Positions 31,172-39,307 of a DNA stretch of 41,067 nucleotides are shown here, in pieces. This DNA comes from an uncultured Subdoligranulum sp. (GTDB taxonomy: Bacteria; Bacillota_A; Clostridia; Oscillospirales; Ruminococcaceae): contig CAAGRN010000203.1 in NCBI GenBank assembly GCA_900772715.1, positions 1 through 41,067 on the forward strand, in the 5' to 3' direction. Numbering within the stretch: position 1 is the stretch's first letter; each line of letters begins with the position of its first letter. The notes beneath the pieces are model-generated. The model ran no database searches. It saw nothing but the letters and a program-made list of their open reading frames with translations, and had not been told where the DNA came from. Position numbers and translations under genes: made by a program.

Positions 31172-31914
31172 AATAAACTCCTCTGTTTGTAATTTTGTAA
31201 AAACTCCTGCGTCCGGGGTTGAACAGGATTCGTAAAGAACGTTTCTGCGTCATTTTGTTCCACAATAACGCCCCCGTCCATAAAAATAACGCGGTTTGCC
31301 GCGTGGCGGGCAAAGTCCATTTCGTGGGTGACGACCAGCATCGTGCGCCCCTCCTGCGCCAGCTTGCGCATAACGGCCAGCACCTCACCGGTCAATTCCG
31401 GGTCAAGCGCCGAGGTCGGCTCATCAAAATAGATGATCTCCGGGTCTGCGGCAATCGCACGGGCAATCGCCACACGCTGCTGCTGCCCGCCCGAAAGCTG
31501 GCTGGGGTAGGAATCGGCACGATCCTCCATGCCGACCTCCACAAGGGCTGCGCGTCCGATTTCCTCCGCTTGGACGCGGGGCATTTTGCGGGCGATGATC
31601 AGCCCCTCCGTCACATTTTGCAGCGCCGTTTTGTTGGCAAACAGGTTGTAGTTCTGGAACACAAACCCCGTGCGGCGGCGCAAAGCATTTATATCCGCAC
31701 GGCTTGCGCTGTGCAGCGTCAGCTGCTTTTCGTCAAACAGCATCGTGCCGGTATCCGCACGCTCCAAAAAGTTCAGGCAGCGCAGCATCGTCGTTTTTCC
31801 GCTGCCGCTGGAACCGAGAATCGCCACCACATCGCCCTTGTTCACATCCAGGTCAACGCCCTTCAGAACCTCCAGCGTACCAAAGGATTTTTTCAAATTA
31901 CGAACCTGCAGCAT
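31168..31914 (-). CDS. Polar amino-acid ABC transporter ATPase
   Basis: The 248-residue GlnQ/TcyC-type ATPase has Walker A GSSGSGKTT (about residues 34-42), FVFQNYNLFANKTALQNV, signature LSGGQQQRVAIARAI, Walker B IIYFDEPTSALDPEL and the His-switch VVTHEMDFARHAA. It energises the permease encoded four bases upstream. ATG 31914 follows AAGGAG, and its TGA overlaps the GTG of the binding protein. Confidence 0.94.
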   Translation of the reverse strand: MLQVRNLKKSFGTLEVLKGVDLDVNKGDVVAILGSSGSGKTTMLRCLNFLERADTGTMLFDEKQLTLHSASRADINALRRRTGFVFQNYNLFANKTALQNVTEGLIIARKMPRVQAEEIGRAALVEVGMEDRADSYPSQLSGGQQQRVAIARAIAADPEIIYFDEPTSALDPELTGEVLAVMRKLAQEGRTMLVVTHEMDFARHAANRVIFMDGGVIVEQNDAETFFTNPVQPRTQEFLQNYKQRSLL

Positions 31915-31918
31915 GGTA

Positions 31919-32593
31919 TCAACTCCTTTGTGCGCCGTGTTGGTTCAGCTTTTTTTCGCCCCAAGCCTGCAGACGGGTCAGCACCGTGCAGAACAAAAGG
32001 TAAATCAGACCAACTTCTATGTACAGTGCCAGCGGCTCATAGGTTCTTGCCACGATGCGCTGGGTGGTCATAAACATTTCCGTCACCGTGATGTTGGCTG
32101 CCAGCGAGGTATCCTTGACCATGGCAATCAGAGAGCTGGCCAGCGTAGGAAACGCCGTGCGCAGCGCCTGCGGCAAGATGATGCGCCGGATGATCTGCAG
32201 GTAGCTCATACCCACGCACTGCCCTGCCTCCAGCTGCCCGCGGGGCACCGATTCCAGCGCTGCGCGGATCGTTTCGGCACAATAGGCGCCCTCGTTGATG
32301 GAAAACACCAGCACCGCCGCCGGAAACGGTTCGATCAAAATCCCGACGCCGGGCAGCCCGTAAAACACCACAAACAGCTGCACCAGAACCGGCGTGCCGC
32401 GAATGATCCAGATATACAGCCGTGCCAGTTTTTCCAGCACCGGCACATGAGCAAACTGCACCAACGCCACCGTGACAGCAATAACCAACGCAAACCCGAA
32501 GGACAAAATCGTCAGCGGAATGGTGACCGTAAGCCCCGGCAGCAAAATTGTGCCGAAGGAATTTATCAGAATGCGCGCCAAACGCTCTGTCAT
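31919..32593 (-). CDS. Polar amino-acid ABC transporter permease
   Basis: This 224-residue HisM/GlnP-type permease has about five spans. The conserved cytoplasmic loop is EAGQCVGMSYLQIIRRIILPQALR (about residues 138-161), and RLYIWIIRGTPVLVQLFVVFYGLP is typical of the family. It works as a homodimer with two copies of the ATPase. ATG 32593 after GGAAAGGGGAAAGCT is chosen over an open frame to 32626, which overlaps the terminator of the preceding gene. It heads the permease-ATPase-lipoprotein-MATE-GNAT string. Confidence 0.92.
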   Translation of the reverse strand: MTERLARILINSFGTILLPGLTVTIPLTILSFGFALVIAVTVALVQFAHVPVLEKLARLYIWIIRGTPVLVQLFVVFYGLPGVGILIEPFPAAVLVFSINEGAYCAETIRAALESVPRGQLEAGQCVGMSYLQIIRRIILPQALRTAFPTLASSLIAMVKDTSLAANITVTEMFMTTQRIVARTYEPLALYIEVGLIYLLFCTVLTRLQAWGEKKLNQHGAQRS

Positions 32594-32624
32594 AGCTTTC
32601 CCCTTTCCCGTTTCATTTTGACCC

Positions 32625-32663
32625 AAAAACGCACGGCTCGCCCAATGTCAAGCCATGCGTTTT
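32625..32663 (-). terminator. Terminator of the sugar-transferase gene
   Basis: AAAACGCACGGCT (to 32638) and AGCCATGCGTTTT (32651-32663) form a 13-bp stem with one mismatch. A T-run ends it in the minus direction. The loop and right arm contain a perfect TTGACA on the minus strand, but no matching -10 follows. Confidence 0.8.
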
Positions 32664-32674
32664 CAGGCAGTATT

Positions 32675-34126
32675 TTATTCGGCGCCGCGCCTTGCAAAGA
32701 CAACGGCGACTGTCTTAAACAGAATTCTGATATCACCCCAAAAAGTCCAGTTGTCGATGTAGGTCGTATCCAGCTTTACGACTTCCTCGAAATCCTCGAT
32801 GCTGCTGCGTCCGCTGACCTGCCACAACCCGGTAATGCCGGGCTTCATGCTCAGGCGGCGCTTGTGGTGGCTTTCGTACTGTTTGTACTCGTCCAGTGTC
32901 GGCGGGCGGGTACCCACCAAGCTCATAGGTCCGCGCAGAACATCAAAAAACTGCGGCAATTCGTCGATACTTGTCTTACGGATGAACTTGCCCACCTTGG
33001 TAATGCGGGGGTCGTCCTGCATTTTGAACATAAGCCCCGTCATCTCGTTCTGGGACATCAGCTCTTTTTTGCGCTCCTCGGCATCTATGTACATACTGCG
33101 CAGCTTGTGGATATAGAATTCGCGACCGTTGAGTCCCACACGCTTTTGCTTAAAGAACAAGGGACCCGGGCTTTCCAGCTTGAGCGGAATCGCCACAATC
33201 GCAATGATGGGGATGCTGATGATGCAGCCCACAATACTGCCCACAATATCCAGCGCGCGCTTCAGAATCTGGTCGGTTATGCTGAGCTCCACCGTGCCGA
33301 TGGTCACCATATTATGCCCCGCACAGCGTCCCAGCGTGCGGCTCATACGCGCGGCACTGGTTTCGCTGCAGCAATCCTGCTCCAAGCGGTTCAGCGTGGG
33401 CAGGCTGAAATGCACCGTAAGCCCCATGCTCTCCATCTCCTCAAGGAACGGAACAAAGGAACTTCCGCTGTCCATCGGGATATCCACATAGACCTCATCC
33501 AATGCCGTGCGGCGCAGCCAGTCCATAAAACCGGCGTAGTTGGCAGCGATGGGAACCCCCGCAATTTCCTGCCCGATCTCGTCGTCGGTTGCTTCGGGAA
33601 TCGCCAATCCCACAATGCGGTTGGACCAATCCTGATACAGATCATGAATCATATTTTCCGCATGGTCGGCGGTCGTAATAACGCCCACCAAACTTTGCAG
33701 CCCCCGCATTTTGTAGGTGTTCTTCAACACTTCCTTGAGCGCAGCATGGGTAGCGGTCATTGTGAAAATGTTGATGACCGGCACAAACAGCAAAAAGTAG
33801 CGGGAATCCAGCATAGCTGCCTTTGTCATGGCAAGCCCTGCGGAATTGATAAGTCCCAACAACAGGTTGAATTTTACTGCTTTGACAAAATCGCGCCGCA
33901 GGGGACGTGCGACAATATCCCCTTTCTGGTCAGTCAAAAAGAACGAGCAGATATACGCCAGCGTCAGCAGCAGCATCGCCCACAGAAAATCGCCGGATTC
34001 ATATTCCCTCATTTTTCCAAGTATGCCGTCAATAATCCCCCATGCCAGCCCGATGCTAACAATCAATCCGATAATATCCGCTAAGAAAACCCCTATATAT
34101 TGGATTTTTTCTCTCCTGTTGTTCAT
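32675..34126 (-). CDS. Polyprenyl glycosylphosphotransferase (WbaP/CpsE type)
   Basis: The 483-residue membrane enzyme attaches the first sugar-1-phosphate of a repeat unit to undecaprenyl phosphate. It has four or five N-terminal spans (about residues 10-130) and a Rossmann-like middle domain (about 135-270). The C-terminal bacterial sugar-transferase domain (about 285-483) starts at DQILKRALDIVGSIVGC. It contains GPLFFKQKRVGLNGREFYIHKLRSM, IRKTSIDELPQFFDVLRG, SLVGTRPP and KPGITGLWQVSGRS, the conserved Asp-Glu and Pro-rich motifs of the family. ATG 34126 after GGGAGAAGG is preferred over the frame to 34168. It has its own promoter and terminator and is divergent from a Wzy-like gene, so surface-polysaccharide synthesis is the likely pathway. 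Confidence 0.93.
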   Translation of the reverse strand: MNNRREKIQYIGVFLADIIGLIVSIGLAWGIIDGILGKMREYESGDFLWAMLLLTLAYICSFFLTDQKGDIVARPLRRDFVKAVKFNLLLGLINSAGLAMTKAAMLDSRYFLLFVPVINIFTMTATHAALKEVLKNTYKMRGLQSLVGVITTADHAENMIHDLYQDWSNRIVGLAIPEATDDEIGQEIAGVPIAANYAGFMDWLRRTALDEVYVDIPMDSGSSFVPFLEEMESMGLTVHFSLPTLNRLEQDCCSETSAARMSRTLGRCAGHNMVTIGTVELSITDQILKRALDIVGSIVGCIISIPIIAIVAIPLKLESPGPLFFKQKRVGLNGREFYIHKLRSMYIDAEERKKELMSQNEMTGLMFKMQDDPRITKVGKFIRKTSIDELPQFFDVLRGPMSLVGTRPPTLDEYKQYESHHKRRLSMKPGITGLWQVSGRSSIEDFEEVVKLDTTYIDNWTFWGDIRILFKTVAVVFARRGAE

Positions 34127-34184
34127 TGTCCTTCTCCCTGTATTTTCGTTATTGCACGTGGCTTTCACAACAATTCACAGTTCC

Positions 34185-34222
34185 TATGATTTTATCATAA
34201 ATTCACCACTTTTTCAAGTAAA
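34185..34222 (-). promoter_or_regulatory. Sugar-transferase promoter with dyad over the -10
   Basis: On the minus strand TTTACT (34222-34217), 17 bases, TATGAT (34199-34194). The -10 is half of a perfect inverted repeat, TATGAT-TTT-ATCATA (34185-34199), which may be an operator. Confidence 0.55.
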
Positions 34223-34262
34223 TATTTTATTACAGTCTTGTCGTCAAATACGCCCGTCTTAC

Positions 34263-34292
34263 TTGCCAAAAGCTTCTTACTTCTGGTATAAT
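34263..34292 (+). promoter_or_regulatory. Extended -10 promoter of the Wzy-like gene
   Basis: TTGCCA (34263-34268), 18 bases, TATAAT (34287-34292) with TGG directly before it (TGnTATAAT). Transcription would start about 22 bases before the TTG at 34322. Confidence 0.75.
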
Positions 34293-34321
34293 AAGAAAAA
34301 AGTCTTGGGGGAGGACTTCTC

Positions 34322-35608
34322 TTGTTTGAATTTGCGAATTTTCTGCTGTTTGGGCTGTTTGCAGCAGGCTCAATCAGTCTGCTGCCTGTCGTAAGCCGTA
34401 AGCAATCTATCCACGCTTGGTGGAGTGACGAAGCACTTTTGTTCGGCAACTGGGGAATTGTCTACCGTGAAAAGCTGGGGCGTATTTGTTTTTATGCCGC
34501 TTTGGGTCTTTATGAGTTTGCCATGTTGTTTTGCTACAGCTCGGTAAAATGCTTGGCACCCGAACTCATGGATTCCTTTTTGGATGTTCTCAGCAATGGT
34601 GTCGCGGTTCTTCTGGCAGTAAAGATTCTTCTGGGGACACGATATGCCGGTCAGAGCTTATTGGTCTCCGGCATACTGTATTTTATTGCTCGCTGGGTAC
34701 ATTTTAACGCCCACTATATCTGGTGGATTTGGCTCATATTTTTCATTCTTGCCTGCAAGGATGTATCGATCACCCTCTCGATGAAGACTCTGCTTGCAAC
34801 CGGCATTCCCACATTTTTGCTTTTCTCGATCCTGTGGGCTTTCCGCTGCATCCCGGATTACTCCAGCGATGGTCGTATGGCGTTCGGTACGGTTCATCCC
34901 AATGTGGCCAGCGGCATTCTGCTGGGATTTCTTCTGGCTTGGCTGATAATCAAACGCCGCCATCTTAGCTGGAGTGATATCGCCATAACCGGTCTCTATA
35001 TGGTCTTTTGTGAAATTTTTCCGCATTCCCGAACAGCCTTTGGCGCCGCCGCCGTTTTGCTCATCCTTTTACTGATTGTCAAGCTGTTGGAAAGTCGAAA
35101 CCGTCTGCGCCCTGCTGGCAGACTATTCGCTGGCTTGCTGACCACCTGTGTACCGCTGACATGCTTTTTGAGCTTTTGGCTTCCTGTGCTTTTTAATGAT
35201 GCTGCTTCTCCGCTCAACCCTTTCGTGGCGAAATTAAACATCGCATTGACCGGACGCATTCATCTGACTGCGCTTTCCATGGAATACTACCCCATCAAGA
35301 TTGCCGGGCAGATGCTGGATCGTATGCAGGCAAACGATTTGTATCTGGATAACGTGTACGCCTATATGCTGTACGCACTGGGACCCGTTATGCTATTTCT
35401 TTGCTGCTGCCTTGTTATGTATGCCATTTATCAGTATGCGCGGATGGGGCAGTGGGTAATCACCTGCTGCTTTATCTCCATGGTTGCCTACAGCTTTGCC
35501 GAGAATCAGGTATTGCGCTTGCAGGTAGCCCCTCTCAACTTACTTTTGGTCGGTGCAGTCTTTGCCTTGCCCGCAAAACGCTGGTTGCCCGACACACAGG
35601 ATGCATAA
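34322..35608 (+). CDS. Wzy-like O-antigen/capsule polymerase candidate
   Basis: The 428-residue protein has about ten to eleven hydrophobic spans, few conserved motifs, and one large loop (about residues 290-350) with NIALTGRIHLTALSMEYYPIKIAGQ. A GTVHPNVASGILLGF segment and a CEIFPHSRTAFGAAA segment match the weakly conserved HPN and SRT motifs seen in Clostridia Wzy-type polymerases. In that pathway it would join undecaprenyl-linked repeat units outside the membrane. Codon use is less GC-rich than that of the neighbours, common for polysaccharide genes. The start is a TTG at 34322, nine bases after GGGGGAGG. It is divergent from the priming transferase. Confidence 0.72.
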   Translation: MFEFANFLLFGLFAAGSISLLPVVSRKQSIHAWWSDEALLFGNWGIVYREKLGRICFYAALGLYEFAMLFCYSSVKCLAPELMDSFLDVLSNGVAVLLAVKILLGTRYAGQSLLVSGILYFIARWVHFNAHYIWWIWLIFFILACKDVSITLSMKTLLATGIPTFLLFSILWAFRCIPDYSSDGRMAFGTVHPNVASGILLGFLLAWLIIKRRHLSWSDIAITGLYMVFCEIFPHSRTAFGAAAVLLILLLIVKLLESRNRLRPAGRLFAGLLTTCVPLTCFLSFWLPVLFNDAASPLNPFVAKLNIALTGRIHLTALSMEYYPIKIAGQMLDRMQANDLYLDNVYAYMLYALGPVMLFLCCCLVMYAIYQYARMGQWVITCCFISMVAYSFAENQVLRLQVAPLNLLLVGAVFALPAKRWLPDTQDA

Positions 35609-35648
35609 AAAACTCCGCACACGAAGCAATCGTGTGCGGAGTTTTTTT
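35607..35648. terminator. Bidirectional terminator, Wzy-like and DUF4340 genes
   Basis: There is a perfect 18-bp stem (35607-35624 with 35630-35647), a five-base loop, and A/T runs at both ends. It overlaps the Wzy-like stop codon. Confidence 0.93.
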
Positions 35649-35664
35649 GCGCAGCCTTTTCCGT

Positions 35665-36996
35665 TTACGCCAACCCCAGCGTAATGGCGTTGACCGCCTC
35701 GGTCAGGCTTACGACATTGCTGCGCGAGGCGAATCCCAAGGTTGTTCCGTTCAGCGTGACCAGACAGTTTTCGCCGTCATACTGTTGAATTGTCACCGTC
35801 AATTCCGGGTGTTCCTTGTTATCCAGTGTTACGGTAAAGGCAAGCTCCTGCTTTTTATCGGTGGTTTCGCGGTTATATTCGCTGATTTTCAGCCCGTCCA
35901 CCGCCTGTTTCACGGCATCAAAATCCACCTCATCCCCGTTGATGGTAAAGGTGTCGCCCTTATGCTCGACCGTGTAGGTAGTACCGTCCACCGTGAACGC
36001 CATGCTCTTGACGGCATCCCAATCCAAGGACAATGCCTCGTCAGGACGCAGTGCGTCGGCATCGGTGGCTGTCAAGTCGTTGTACTCCTCCTCCGTCAGC
36101 TTAAAGATGATTTCACTGTCGTTCATACGGGCGTAGCAGGCATCGCCCTTTTTGCCAAGCGCCAGCGTAAAGCTGCCGTCCGTCTTGTCCTGTGTGTACT
36201 GCACGGTGTATGTTACGGTCGGGGTATCCATACCGTAATCGGCAAGGTTTTCCTGCGATGCGCGGTAGGTTACGTAATCATCGGTAGGCAGCGCTGACAT
36301 ATCACTGAGGAAATCCTTGATTTTCTGGGTCGAAAGCGCTGTGTAGCTGTCGCCGTCCACCGCGTAATAATCGTAGGTGTCGGTGTACAGCGGGGTTGCG
36401 TCCGGCAGATACTGCGCGGTGAATGTCGTTTCCCCGGCTGCCGTGATGCCGGTGATGGTATCATACGCCGGCACGCTGTCGGCACTCAGATATTCGTCGC
36501 GGTCGGTGGAAAGCTCCCCTGCCACATCGTCCGCAATCAGGTAAACCGTACCGTCCCCCAAGGTCACATAGCGCTTGCTGTCCATCGTCGAGTAGCTGCC
36601 GAACTTCACCACCGTGTCACCGTCAGCCGTTGTCAGTGTGACGGTCACCTCCGGCGAATCCAGTCCATACTGCCCGTAATCCTGTACATCGCCAATTTCA
36701 AACCCGGCGTTCAGCGGGGCAAAGCGCTGCAAAAGCTCCTGCAGCTTTTCCTGATCCACCGGGAACGCCGCGTCATCGCTCTGCTGCCAGACGTCGTCGG
36801 TCTTTTCGTAGGTCAGCGTTTTTCCGCCGGATGTCCAGCTGATTTTGGTCACGCTGTCGGTGTCCATATCCACAATGTCTTTATCGACGGTCGTGATTTT
36901 GTCGATATGCTTCTGCACGCCGGTCACCAGCAGAATGACCGCGCAAAGCCCTGCCAGCACGCCCAGCAAGATCAAGAGATTCTTTTGTCGTTTCAT
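35665..36996 (-). CDS. DUF4340-domain membrane-anchored protein
   Basis: The 443-residue protein has one N-terminal span (about residues 8-27) followed by a long beta-rich extracytoplasmic region with internally similar blocks. WTSGGKTLTYEKTDDVWQQSDDAAFPVDQEKLQELLQ is the DUF4340 opening; YGLDSPEVTVTL and YGMDTPTVTYTV repeat later (about 105 and 245). DUF4340 proteins accompany GldG-like ABC modules; their role is unknown, perhaps sensing or presenting a wall ligand. The gene overlaps gldG-like by four bases (ATGA). It is the last of four genes and ends at a strong terminator. Confidence 0.88.
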   Translation of the reverse strand: MKRQKNLLILLGVLAGLCAVILLVTGVQKHIDKITTVDKDIVDMDTDSVTKISWTSGGKTLTYEKTDDVWQQSDDAAFPVDQEKLQELLQRFAPLNAGFEIGDVQDYGQYGLDSPEVTVTLTTADGDTVVKFGSYSTMDSKRYVTLGDGTVYLIADDVAGELSTDRDEYLSADSVPAYDTITGITAAGETTFTAQYLPDATPLYTDTYDYYAVDGDSYTALSTQKIKDFLSDMSALPTDDYVTYRASQENLADYGMDTPTVTYTVQYTQDKTDGSFTLALGKKGDACYARMNDSEIIFKLTEEEYNDLTATDADALRPDEALSLDWDAVKSMAFTVDGTTYTVEHKGDTFTINGDEVDFDAVKQAVDGLKISEYNRETTDKKQELAFTVTLDNKEHPELTVTIQQYDGENCLVTLNGTTLGFASRSNVVSLTEAVNAITLGLA

Positions 36997-38447
36997 ACCG
37001 TTTTCCTCCTGCGCAGAACCTCGTCAACACCCAGCAGCAGAACCCCCAGCGGGATAATACCGATCAGGCAGACCTTCAGCCAGTTTGCCGCGCCCGAGCT
37101 GATGGTCAGATAAGTGTTGTTCAGGGACTTGCTGCGGATGGACACGGCATCGTTTTTGCCGATCATCCAAGAAAGTGCGTTCATAACCAAATCCATATTC
37201 GCACCGGACGAGTAGGAGTTGTAGGTGTCCTCCAGCAGATAGTCGCTTGCCACCCACACCATTTTACCATCCTGCGCATTCTGCACCGATACCGCCAGCG
37301 CATAAGGTCCGTCGGTGTCGCCGTCCTCTTTTTCATAGGTCGTCATAGCGTAGCCCGCTTTTTTGGCGAAGGACTCTGCCGAGGTAGTAAGCAATGCCGT
37401 GGCTTGGCTGCCGCTGACGGTCAGCCCCTGTGCAATCGGCACAATGACGTGATACGCGCCCTCGGTCAAGGGGTCGGTGATTTCAGAGGAAGCAATGTCC
37501 GGCATCAGCACATAGGGTGCGCTGAAGGCATAATGCTCACGATTGTTATCAACAACCACGCCCTCGGCAGTGGTCACGCCGTAATCCTGCAAGAGGGTTT
37601 TGAGGTTCGTTAGTTCGGTTTCCTTCTGCGGACCCGAAAACACCATCAGCTTGCCGCCGTTTTGCAGGTACTGCTGCAAAAGCGTCAATTCCTGCTCGGA
37701 AATATCGCTGGTCGGGGCATTGATGAGCAGGGTGTCGCAGTCCTCGGGGATAGAATCCACGTTCAGCAGCGAGAAATCCTCCGTCAATTCATAGTTGCTG
37801 CGGGTAAGCTGGCTGCGGAAATTGTCCGACAGTTCCTGCTCGCCGTGACCGCTGAGCAGATACACCTGCGGCAGGTCGTCGCTGACAACATAGTCGATGG
37901 CGGAAGTGATCTGCCCTTCCCCGTCAAAGCTCTGGGATACCGAGCCGGTGGTGTAGTAGGTGCTGCTGTCTACCTTATATATATCAGTGTAGGGGATGTA
38001 GCGGCTCTTGTCCCCGCACGCAACCACAAGGGAATTGTTGGTGACCTTTTCCTCGGTATACTGCTGGGCGAAGGTCGGGTAGACATCGGGGTCCTTCTTG
38101 GTTACGGTAATGTGGTCAGAAAGATCCTGATACCGATCCAGCAGCTTATCCAGCACAGTGTTTTCTTTGCCCGCCTGAACGATCCAGTAGATATCCACGT
38201 CCTTGCTCAGGTTGGTGGCAACCACCTTGGTGTCCGCCGTAAGAGAGTACAGCTGCGATGCGGAAATATCAAGCTGGGTGTATTTAGAGGGCAGCACCCC
38301 CGCCAGCACATTGACCGCCACCAGAATCGCCAGTACGACCACACCCAGTGCAAAGCTGTATCCGCCCACCTTGGCGGTGCGGGTGGTCAACGCCTGTTTA
38401 TTTTGGGCGGTCAGCTGCCGCCATTTTTGCGTAAACTTGTTTTTCAT
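36993..38447 (-). CDS. GldG-like ABC auxiliary protein
   Basis: The 484-residue protein has an N-terminal span (about residues 28-52) and the GldG-type extracytoplasmic domain: LDISASQLYSLTADTKVVATNLSKDVDIYWIVQAG, then VYLLSGHGEQELSDNFRSQL and CDTLLINAPTSDISEQELTLLQQYLQNGGKLMVFSGP. A C-terminal anchor follows (about 455-475). The fold resembles ABC-transporter auxiliary and IFT52/GldG domains. In Bacteroidetes GldG joins GldA and GldF in gliding; in Clostridia the module occurs without gliding and its cargo is unknown. It is coupled to the neighbouring genes by ATGA overlaps at both ends. Confidence 0.9.
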   Translation of the reverse strand: MKNKFTQKWRQLTAQNKQALTTRTAKVGGYSFALGVVVLAILVAVNVLAGVLPSKYTQLDISASQLYSLTADTKVVATNLSKDVDIYWIVQAGKENTVLDKLLDRYQDLSDHITVTKKDPDVYPTFAQQYTEEKVTNNSLVVACGDKSRYIPYTDIYKVDSSTYYTTGSVSQSFDGEGQITSAIDYVVSDDLPQVYLLSGHGEQELSDNFRSQLTRSNYELTEDFSLLNVDSIPEDCDTLLINAPTSDISEQELTLLQQYLQNGGKLMVFSGPQKETELTNLKTLLQDYGVTTAEGVVVDNNREHYAFSAPYVLMPDIASSEITDPLTEGAYHVIVPIAQGLTVSGSQATALLTTSAESFAKKAGYAMTTYEKEDGDTDGPYALAVSVQNAQDGKMVWVASDYLLEDTYNSYSSGANMDLVMNALSWMIGKNDAVSIRSKSLNNTYLTISSGAANWLKVCLIGIIPLGVLLLGVDEVLRRRKTV

Positions 38448-39307
38448 CCGTTATACCTCTTTTTCTCCCAGACCTGCACACAGAGGAACAGGAAAAACAC
38501 CGCGATGCTGGCATAGTATACGATGCCGGTGACATCGAACACGCCGTTGACAAAGGTATACAGCCGTTCAAAGGGCGACAGCTTCTGCATCATATCCGGC
38601 AAAAGCCCGGTCAGCGCCTCCGGCTTGGCAAACCAGGTCACCACAAGCGCCACAGCACCCGCCAAAAAGACCCCCAGCCCGGCAACGTCGGAGTTGGTCA
38701 GCTTGCGCACCAGCAGCCCCAGCAGGGCTGCCAGAACGACCAGCACGACCACGTTGAACACTTGGGAGGAAATGTAGTTTGCCAGCGTAGCGCTGTAATA
38801 CAAAAACAGCATGACCACCACGCCGATGCCCGCCGCCATACCTTGGGATTCTGTCAGCGAGGAGATAAACATCCCGATGGCGATCAGTGCCAGCCCCAGA
38901 CAGATAAAGGCAAACAGCGCCCCGTAGGAGGTAGGCAGATACACATCGCCGTAAAACGAAAAGATAAAGGGGTAGACACACGCCACCAGCATAGGCAGCA
39001 CAAAAACAAGCGCCATAGCGAAATATTTTCCCAATACAATATCGGTGGAGGTGATGGGCAGCAGCGAGAGCAGCTGGTCGGTCTTTTGCTTTTTCTCCTC
39101 AGCCATAACACGCATCGTCAGCACCGGCACCAGCCCCACAAAGGCAATGCTGAAGGTCCCCAGTGCGTACTCGAAGTTTGCCATAGCGCTGTTGATGTTA
39201 TACAGCATCGCACCGATGCCGATAAATTCCAGCAAAAACGCGGCAAAGACATACGCCATCAGCCCGTGATAATACAGCGAAACCTCATGCTTAAATACCG
39301 CTTTCAT
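38444..39307 (-). CDS. ABC-2 type permease (GldF-like)
   Basis: The 287-residue membrane protein has six spans starting with KAVFKHEVSLYYHGLMAYVFAAFLLEFIG. It includes TMRVMAEEKKQKTDQLLSLLPITSTDIVLGKYFA, the hallmark of ABC-2 permeases in the GldF/NosY class, and ends in a short basic tail. ATG 39307 is chosen because AAAGGAGG lies nine bases before it; the ATG at 39316 overlaps that site. The first 17 bases overlap the ATPase gene, and its stop overlaps the GldG-like start. Confidence 0.9.
   Translation of the reverse strand: MKAVFKHEVSLYYHGLMAYVFAAFLLEFIGIGAMLYNINSAMANFEYALGTFSIAFVGLVPVLTMRVMAEEKKQKTDQLLSLLPITSTDIVLGKYFAMALVFVLPMLVACVYPFIFSFYGDVYLPTSYGALFAFICLGLALIAIGMFISSLTESQGMAAGIGVVVMLFLYYSATLANYISSQVFNVVVLVVLAALLGLLVRKLTNSDVAGLGVFLAGAVALVVTWFAKPEALTGLLPDMMQKLSPFERLYTFVNGVFDVTGIVYYASIAVFFLFLCVQVWEKKRYNG

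Noticed and set aside
32631..32655. Perfect TTGACA on the minus strand as promoter of the amino-acid ABC operon
   Set aside because: It sits inside the preceding terminator and no acceptable -10 lies 16-18 bases downstream.
31670..34084. Open frame of 804 codons on the plus strand opposite the sugar transferase and amino-acid permease
   Set aside because: It spans two well-recognised genes and a terminator on the other strand, has no ribosome site, and its composition (many Gln, His, Arg) is that of an antisense frame.
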